Shown here in pieces: positions 1 through 4,499 of a stretch of DNA of 8,265 nucleotides. Where the stretch lies: NCBI GenBank assembly GCA_027482985.1, contig JAIXVO010000823.1:1-8265 (forward strand). The letters run 5' to 3'. This DNA is from Cyanobacteriota bacterium (GTDB taxonomy: Bacteria > Cyanobacteriota > Cyanobacteriia > Leptolyngbyales > Leptolyngbyaceae). The position numbers and the translations under genes were made by a program. Numbering within the stretch: position 1 is the stretch's first letter; each line of letters starts with the position of its first letter. A model generated the notes under the pieces. The model ran no database searches. It was not told the DNA's origin and saw only the letters and a program-made list of their open reading frames with translations.

Positions 1-1015
1 GGGCTTGAATGGTGGATTTGCCATCTCCAATAACGGCTGCCGGACGCCGCTCGGTGGCTGCTACGAACCGCCCATTCACACAGAGCAAACGATAATCCTG
101 ACCGGAAATACTTTGCTCTATGATGATGCGACTGGGTTGGTCGGGCGCGATCGCCGCCAAGGCTCGATCAAACGCCTGTGCCAATTCGCGATCGCTCTGC
201 ACCGCTGCGGTCACACCAATGCCCTTATGCCCCACCACGGGCTTCACCGCCACCGGATAGCCAATTTTGGCTGCTGCTGCCAGGGCTTCATCCAGCGTAT
301 ATACAATCCGTCCGCCAGGAACGGGAAACCCCATCGTCGCCAAAAACGCTTTACAGTCGTCTTTTTGGGTGGTGAAATCAGAATCAATGTGGCTATCCCG
401 GTCAAAGGTGGTGGCAATGCCGCGAATTTGCTGTTTGCCATAGCCATATTGCATCAGCCCTTCATCCCACAGGTAAAAGGCGGGGATTCCCATGGCATGA
501 GCGGTTCGCAGTAAGGCATAAACCGTTGGCCCGCCATACACTGACTGCCGAAACAGGGATTGCATCACTTCAATTTGATCCGCAATCTGAAAGGCGCGGT
601 CTTGCGTGATCGCCTCCCACCAATCCCACACAGCAAAGATCACGGCTCTGGTCGTCCGGGCATGGAGCGACTCGATCGCGATCGTCCTACAGTGCTTGGC
701 ACAGGGTTGCACCTGCCACTGGGTGAAGTGCAAATCCATGTCTAATTTGCCGACTTCAATGACGGTTTGAGCAAATAAATGGGCGTAGCTTGCGTAGGTT
801 TGCGCTTGCAACTGCGGATAGCGATCGCCAATCACTGCCAAGTACGCGGCAATGGACAGCGGCTCACAATTGCCTGTTAATCTCACATCAAACACATACG
901 CCCCTGTGTTGAGCCACGGATTAGGCCCCACAAATTGCTGGAAATTAAAAATGTCAAAGGCATCCGTGCGGCGGGCATTTATCCGGGGGGTCGCGGTATC
1001 TCCGTCTAACAACAT
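1..1015 (-). CDS. Cyanophycin synthetase-like ATP-grasp ligase, N-terminal 338 residues (3' end outside window)
   Basis: The reverse-strand frame is open from an ATG at 1015-1013 to the left edge, giving 338 residues. It is closed upstream by a stop at 1046-1048. Visible parts, in the order found in cyanophycin synthetases: a GPNPW segment (residues 30-34) of the N-terminal domain; a linker with YGYGKQQIRG (190-199) and DRDSHI (205-210); then the start of an ATP-grasp fold with PVPGG (231-235), GYPVAVKPVVGHKGIGV (252-268), the GQDYRLLCVNGRFVAATERR stretch (305-324) and IGDGKSTI (329-336). Known of the family: CphA polymerises Asp-Arg units (ATP-grasp joins Arg, a C-terminal Mur-ligase-like domain adds Asp), while CphA2 uses beta-Asp-Arg dipeptides. 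The N-terminal domain is strongly diverged: I cannot see the canonical GHI-x-EH motif near residues 90-110. The downstream domains are unseen, so CphA1, CphA2 or another peptide ligase cannot be separated. No good Shine-Dalgarno precedes the chosen ATG. The gene is divergent from cyanophycinase. Confidence 0.85.
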   Translation of the reverse strand, partial: MLLDGDTATPRINARRTDAFDIFNFQQFVGPNPWLNTGAYVFDVRLTGNCEPLSIAAYLAVIGDRYPQLQAQTYASYAHLFAQTVIEVGKLDMDLHFTQWQVQPCAKHCRTIAIESLHARTTRAVIFAVWDWWEAITQDRAFQIADQIEVMQSLFRQSVYGGPTVYALLRTAHAMGIPAFYLWDEGLMQYGYGKQQIRGIATTFDRDSHIDSDFTTQKDDCKAFLATMGFPVPGGRIVYTLDEALAAAAKIGYPVAVKPVVGHKGIGVTAAVQSDRELAQAFDRALAAIAPDQPSRIIIEQSISGQDYRLLCVNGRFVAATERRPAAVIGDGKSTIQA

Positions 1016-1151
1016 GATGAAATCGGGTGATTGTCCACTTTGACCCTAGCGAAACTTAGATGCCATCACATCTGTCGTGAGACAAACAATCAATGGGGAG
1101 GAGGTTTAATCCGAAGGGCTACGAGTTGAGTTCTTTCGGAAGAGAGGTGAG

Positions 1152-1167
1152 GTGTTTGGTTAAACAC
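1152..1167. repeat. Perfect 6-bp inverted repeat, possible operator
   Basis: GTGTTT (1152-1157) and AAACAC (1162-1167) are perfect reverse complements around the 4-base spacer GGTT. The site lies about 140 bases upstream of the synthetase-like start codon and about 380 upstream of cphB. Such a dyad could be a regulator binding site or a small RNA hairpin; the sequence does not say which. Confidence 0.3.
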
Positions 1168-1219
1168 GCTACAAATTAAATTGAATGAGTGGGTTCAAAC
1201 GATCAATAGTGAACAAACA

Positions 1220-1275
1220 GCGATCGCGCGTCGTCAGGTTCTAAGAGATGACGCGCCATCGCGGAGCAGGTTTTT
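1220..1275 (+). terminator. Strong GC-rich hairpin followed by a T-tract (terminator-like)
   Basis: The left arm is 1220-1235 and the right arm 1247-1262, with an 11-base loop. Of 16 positions, 14 pair Watson-Crick, one is G-U (1233/1249) and one is a C-C mismatch (1225/1257). Five T residues follow at 1271-1275, eight bases after the stem, so it reads as a possible intrinsic terminator on the plus strand. No plus-strand gene ends here, which suggests either a short noncoding transcript starting around 1050-1200 or simply a structured leader in the minus-strand mRNA. The left arm contains a HIP1 octamer (1220-1227), whose self-complementarity adds to the dyad. Confidence 0.4.
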
Positions 1276-1408
1276 CATCATTTAATTTTTGATAATGGGG
1301 GTGGAGCGTCTCCCCACTGTCACTAAAGGATTTACCAGGGGTAGCCTTGCCATCGCTGATTAGCGGCAGCACATGACTGCCTCAGCTCGTTGTGGCAACA
1401 AGACCCTT

Positions 1409-1453
1409 AAAGTGATGCTTTAGTTGGTGCATAGTGTGATTAAAAGTGATGCT
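1409..1453. repeat. 11-bp direct repeat upstream of cphB
   Basis: AAAGTGATGCT occurs at 1409-1419 and again at 1443-1453, a spacing of 34 bases, close to three helical turns. The second copy runs into a 6-bp hairpin (1449-1454/1462-1467). Sitting about 90-135 bases before the cphB start, the pair could be tandem binding sites for a regulator on the same DNA face. No known consensus is recognised. Confidence 0.35.
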
Positions 1454-1544
1454 GACGATCGCAGCATGAACAGGTCAGTTGTAAGTTTATGAACGTGCTA
1501 TCACGCTATTAACCTCTATCTTAGGAAAGTTTTGTTTCTCGCAA

Positions 1545-2465
1545 ATGTTATCGATGATTGACTTTATAGTCGAATCTCGAACAGCTTTAACTCCTATGGA
1601 AACACAAGTAGCAGAAACAACCCCGATCGTTGATGCGGGCACTATTGACCATGAAAACGTGGCTCTGCCTGAATCCTACGGTCAACTCATGATTATTGGC
1701 GGTGCCGAAGATAAGGAAGGAGACTGCAAAATCCTGCGGGAATTTGTGCGCCGCTCCGGTGGGTTGCAGGCTCGCGTCGTGGTGATGACCGTCGCAACAG
1801 GACTGCCGGGAGAAGTGGGCGAAACTTACCTGGGGGTGTTTCACCGATTGGGCGTGGCAGATGTGCAGGTCGTTGATACCGCTTCCCGCGAAGATGCCAG
1901 TGACCCCAAAGCGATCGCCGACATTGAACAGGCGACGGGCATTTTCTTCACGGGTGGGAATCAATCCCGGATTACCGAGTGCATTAAGGATACGGAACTT
2001 GATGCCGCCCTCCACAAACGCTTCTCCGAGGGGGCGGTGATTGCGGGTACCAGCGCTGGTGCGGCGATGATGCCGGACACGATGATCGTGGAAGGGGAAT
2101 CCGAAAATAATCCCAAGTTGGATACGGTCACAATGGATCGGGGCATGGGCTTCTTTCCGGGGGTTGTGGTTGACCAGCATTTTGCCCAACGGGGTAGAAT
2201 CGGGCGATTACTCTCCGCTGTTGCCCAACAACCGGCTGTCTTGGGTTTTGGGATTGATGAAAATACCGCGATCGCGATCAACTCCCACGAAGTCGAAGTG
2301 ATTGGCGAAAGTTCTGTGACTATCGTTGATGTCTCCGAACTCACCCACAATAATGCTGATCAGTTGTTAAAAGATGAACCTCTCGCTCTGTGCGGTGTCA
2401 AATTACATATCCTGCCCCACGGCTATAAATTCAATCTAGACACTCGCTCCTGCATTTGTGGTTAA
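1545..2465 (+). CDS. cphB: Cyanophycinase (peptidase family S51)
   Basis: Cyanophycinase is a cytoplasmic serine exopeptidase that splits the reserve polymer cyanophycin into beta-Asp-Arg dipeptides. The 306-residue product has the family landmarks in order: MIIGGAEDK (49-57), FFTGGNQ (134-140), the nucleophile motif GTSAGAA with Ser170 (168-174), VVDQHF (208-213) followed by R216, R218 and R221, GFGIDENTA (234-242) and ELTHNN (265-270). The spacing of Asp210 to these arginines (+6, +8, +11) matches what I recall for the Synechocystis enzyme's substrate pocket. It is longer than the roughly 270-residue norm because of an N-terminal extension of about 35 residues. ATG starts at 1545, 1554 and 1596 are all possible; the only purine-rich box (AGGAAAG, 1523-1529) is rather far from 1545. 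The C-terminus ends in an unusual Cys-Ile-Cys-Gly. The gene is divergent from the synthetase-like gene rather than in the usual tandem. Confidence 0.95.
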   Translation: MLSMIDFIVESRTALTPMETQVAETTPIVDAGTIDHENVALPESYGQLMIIGGAEDKEGDCKILREFVRRSGGLQARVVVMTVATGLPGEVGETYLGVFHRLGVADVQVVDTASREDASDPKAIADIEQATGIFFTGGNQSRITECIKDTELDAALHKRFSEGAVIAGTSAGAAMMPDTMIVEGESENNPKLDTVTMDRGMGFFPGVVVDQHFAQRGRIGRLLSAVAQQPAVLGFGIDENTAIAINSHEVEVIGESSVTIVDVSELTHNNADQLLKDEPLALCGVKLHILPHGYKFNLDTRSCICG

Positions 2466-2473
2466 TTTGAATC

Positions 2474-2503
2474 TTTAGGGGCATCAATGACGATGCCCTT
2501 AGA
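2474..2503 (+). terminator. Hairpin just after cphB stop, probable terminator
   Basis: The stem is 2474-2485 paired with 2492-2503 around a 6-base loop AATGAC. Its core GGGCATC/GATGCCC is perfect, and the outer pairs include G-U wobbles at 2478/2499 and 2475/2502. It begins nine bases after the cphB stop codon, the right place for transcript termination or 3'-end protection. No U-tract follows, so it is not a textbook intrinsic terminator. Confidence 0.55.
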
Positions 2504-2549
2504 AAAGATCAATCGAATTTAAGAACGCAAAAATTCTCATCCAACAGTT

Positions 2550-2613
2550 AGTCAACCTTGAAATTTTGATCGCTCATATCAGTCACAAGGCCATCAAAGT
2601 TTCAAGGTTGATT
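2550..2613. repeat. Long near-perfect inverted repeat (21-bp stem, 22-base loop)
   Basis: The core arms 2552-2570 and 2593-2611 match at 18 of 19 positions; the exception (2564/2599) is a G-U wobble in RNA. The flanks 2551/2612 (G-U) and 2550/2613 (A-T) extend the stem to 21 pairs around a loop at 2571-2592. The right arm contains the stop codon of the Rpn remnant (2602-2604). It lies between the cphB terminator hairpin and convergent minus-strand DNA, so it could be a bidirectional terminator. It could equally be the relic of a small mobile or repetitive element. No T-tract follows on either strand. Confidence 0.6.
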
Positions 2614-2916
2614 TCGTTGTAACCACAGGGTTAAATCTGCAGGCTGGTTAAAGTCAAGCAAATCTTCTCCCAATGCTTCTAATTGGTCAATGGGTAGCGC
2701 TTCAATTTGAGCTAGCGTTTCAGGGGTAAGTTCACCTACCTTCCGCACGATCATTCTCAGGATGAGCGATCGCTCTTTTTGTTCGGCCCGCAATTCGCCT
2801 TCTCGCAGGATTTCTTGATACCAGGGTGACTCTCGTAATACCGCCATATCCCACCTCATGATTTGCCGAACGACTTCGCTTTCTAACCCAAAACTAGCAA
2901 AGAGTGTCAGCTCAAT
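2602..2916 (-). pseudogene. C-terminal remnant of Rpn-family (DUF4351-type) nuclease
   Basis: The minus frame ending at 2602 encodes a stretch typical of the C-terminal third of cyanobacterial Rpn-family recombination-promoting nuclease / putative transposase proteins. Visible motifs are SEVVRQIMRWDMAVLRESPW, then YQEILREGE, a charged helical run, VGELTPETLAQIEALPIDQL, LEALGEDLLDF and DLTLWLQ. Full-length relatives are usually 250-300 residues with an N-terminal PD-(D/E)XK nuclease domain; only about 100 residues remain. Family-like sequence starts near base 2911. Upstream of that the frame merely runs through the 3' end of the ligase gene in a different frame and shows no similarity. There is no ATG before the conserved part; the frame opens with a TTG at 3022-3024, inside the ligase gene. 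I infer a truncated, non-functional relic, although a short expressed fragment cannot be excluded. Confidence 0.75.
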
Positions 2917-4414
2917 TTTTGCGGGTGTACCGGTGTTTGACACCCACGGGAAAGTAGTCTGGATCGCTCGTGGGCAGGAGGCTGATTTGAGGATTCTGGT
3001 AGGGCGGGGGGACGTAGTTGGCAAACTCGCTATTGAGGCGTTTCAGGTGATGTAAAATGGCAGCCGCGATCGCCTCTTGTTTCGCTGCATCCGCCGTCAC
3101 ACCGGGAGCTAGTTCGACCGCGATCGCCAAAAATTGATTTTGATCCGCATCCGCTTTCACCTGCATCACAAACTTACCTGTGACCCAATCGCTGACGGGG
3201 GCTTGCTCCAGCCCGACCGTCACATTTTCTGGGTAAATGTTTGCGCCAAAATAGGACACCGTGAACTGCGATCGCCCGAACACATAGACAAACGGCAACG
3301 CATGGATGCCTCGCTGTCCCGCTAATTCAGCCAGTGGATCAAAGTCATGGTGCGCCAGGAATTGCAGCAGGTCGGCATAGGGCAGAATTCCGCCTTGATC
3401 AGCGATGTGATAGCGGATCAGCGGGATGCCATTGTCGCCGGAAAACAGCAGGGTGCCATCCTCGACTTCAAAATAACGGCTGAGGGGATCGTATTGCACC
3501 AGGGTTGGCAGGCGGGATTCTCCCCACAACTCCCGCGCCACGTCCGGGTGATCGGATAACCAGCGGCGAATGCAAATACTTAAGGGCGTTTCATTGCCCA
3601 GAACCCCGGCATCGGCAGTGCCATAGAGGGAAGCGGAGTCGAAACAGATATTGGTTGAGCCTAAGCGGGTGCCCACGAGCGATCGCCACTCTTCACTAAA
3701 GACCTCCCCTGCCATCACCCATTTGACGTGATAAGCAGACCAGTCCAGCCCTTGCGCGATGCCACTATCAACGACATCTTTCAAAAAGGGGGGGTAGCCC
3801 AGCAACACGGTCTGGTCAAATTGGGGTGACAAGGCGGCGATCACGCGCAAGATCTCGGTTTTGTTGTTACCGGGTGTAATCACCGTCAGGGGATAGCCTT
3901 TACTCGCCAGATGCCGACAACAACTGGCGGTATACATCCCGCCCACCCAGGTGCCCAGGGCAAAACAGACGACTGCCAGAGTGCGCCGCTGATCGGCCTG
4001 AAAGCTATCGTGAAAAATTTGCTCGAAGCGGGTGGCAATTTGCCATTCATCCGTCAGCGATCGCGCCCAAAAGCTCGGCTCTCCCGTGGAACCTGACGAC
4101 ACGGCAATCCAATCGCAGCCCTCCAATTGTCCCGCCCGACACAACGCCGTCAGGGGATACTGCCGCAGGTAATTGTCCTTCGTCGTCAGGGGCAACTGCT
4201 GAAAGTCGGTGAGGGATTTAACCTGAGCGGGATCAATCCCGTGGCTGTGCAAAAACTGGCGATAGGCGGGTACCGTTGCCACGATGGTTTGGAAGCGTTC
4301 CAGCCAAACACTTTCCACATTGACCTGCCCCGATCGCGCCAGCACCGTCTCCAGCGGGGTGGTCAAAAACTGCTGCCAGTCCTGAAGTTGTTGCTGCGAT
4401 CGCGTGGGTTGCAT
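2912..4414 (-). CDS. PaaK/CapK-family adenylate-forming enzyme (phenylacetate-CoA ligase-like), substrate unknown
   Basis: This 500-residue protein shows the hallmarks of the PaaK/CapK branch of the AMP-binding superfamily, which activates a carboxylate with ATP and often passes it to CoA. Motifs in order: an N-terminal PAYRQFLHSHGID segment and LPLTTKDNYLR (residues 49-84), the ATP P-loop SSGSTGEP (106-113), GYPPFLKD (206-213), YGTADAG (264-270, the A5 position), SGDNGIPLIRYHIAD (325-339, with the conserved Asp at 339) and GRSQFTVSYFGANIYPENV (380-398, A8 hinge). The C-terminal GVKHRYTRK (491-499) may carry the A10-type lysine. No signal peptide or membrane segment is visible. The start at 4414 is supported by a GGGAGG box six bases upstream. 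Length is slightly above the 430-450 typical of PaaK. It is divergent from the kinase and its stop abuts the Rpn remnant. Phenylacetate is not implied; no pathway partner is in view. Confidence 0.85.
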   Translation of the reverse strand: MQPTRSQQQLQDWQQFLTTPLETVLARSGQVNVESVWLERFQTIVATVPAYRQFLHSHGIDPAQVKSLTDFQQLPLTTKDNYLRQYPLTALCRAGQLEGCDWIAVSSGSTGEPSFWARSLTDEWQIATRFEQIFHDSFQADQRRTLAVVCFALGTWVGGMYTASCCRHLASKGYPLTVITPGNNKTEILRVIAALSPQFDQTVLLGYPPFLKDVVDSGIAQGLDWSAYHVKWVMAGEVFSEEWRSLVGTRLGSTNICFDSASLYGTADAGVLGNETPLSICIRRWLSDHPDVARELWGESRLPTLVQYDPLSRYFEVEDGTLLFSGDNGIPLIRYHIADQGGILPYADLLQFLAHHDFDPLAELAGQRGIHALPFVYVFGRSQFTVSYFGANIYPENVTVGLEQAPVSDWVTGKFVMQVKADADQNQFLAIAVELAPGVTADAAKQEAIAAAILHHLKRLNSEFANYVPPPYQNPQISLLPTSDPDYFPVGVKHRYTRKN

Positions 4415-4499
4415 GGTCGTCCTCCCAGTTCGGTGATCCTCGTCATTCCAGTCTTAGATAGACGGCTATCATAGGCTTTACCTGGCATCTCTGTGGTTT
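4415..4499. promoter_or_regulatory. Divergent promoter region, ligase / kinase
   Basis: Only 85 bases separate the two divergent start codons, so both promoters must lie here or inside the genes. The palindrome CTATCATAG (4466-4474) offers overlapping -10-like hexamers, TATCAT on the plus strand and TATGAT on the minus strand. No good -35 element is seen for either. The kinase ATG at 4500 has no visible Shine-Dalgarno, and a plus-strand leader from this site would be only about 20 bases long. Confidence 0.3.
4421..4426 (-). promoter_or_regulatory. Strong Shine-Dalgarno for the PaaK-like gene
   Basis: On the minus strand GGGAGG lies six bases before the ATG at 4414-4412. It is the clearest ribosome binding site in the window and fixes the ligase start. 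Confidence 0.75.

Larger units (their letters stand above)
1016..1544. other. Gene-free divergent spacer between synthetase-like gene and cphB
   Basis: About 530 bases with no recognisable protein in any frame. It must hold the promoters and leaders of both divergent genes. Small inverted repeats seen: 1058-1062/1069-1073 (AGATG/CATCT), 1110-1115/1135-1140 (TCCGAA/TTCGGA), 1152-1157/1162-1167 (GTGTTT/AAACAC, 4-base loop), 1386-1392/1396-1402 (7 bp, one mismatch) and 1449-1454/1462-1467 (ATGCTG/CAGCAT). A much stronger hairpin and a direct repeat are listed separately. A purine-rich GGAGGAGG lies at 1097-1104 with no credible ORF after it. I found no NtcA-type GTA-N8-TAC site and no convincing paired -35/-10 boxes; TATCTT at 1517-1522 is only a possible -10 for cphB. 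Confidence 0.6.

Noticed and set aside
5..514. Plus-strand open frame of 169 codons at the left edge
   Set aside because: It lies antisense to the ATP-grasp ligase, whose minus frame shows clear family motifs over the same bases; the plus frame resembles nothing.
1285..1325. Possible terminator at GGAG-CGT-CTCC (around 1305-1315)
   Set aside because: Only four base pairs with a three-base loop and mismatched flanks; too weak to call.
1016..1544. NtcA-binding site expected for nitrogen-storage genes
   Set aside because: I scanned the spacer for GTA-N8-TAC and found no acceptable match.
1587..2189. Minus-strand open frame of 200 codons across cphB
   Set aside because: Complementary shadow of the conserved cyanophycinase core; no family pattern of its own.
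2917..3024. N-terminal part of the minus frame that continues upstream of the Rpn remnant
   Set aside because: These codons are the ligase gene read in another frame, start from a TTG and show no Rpn similarity, so they were left out of the pseudogene.
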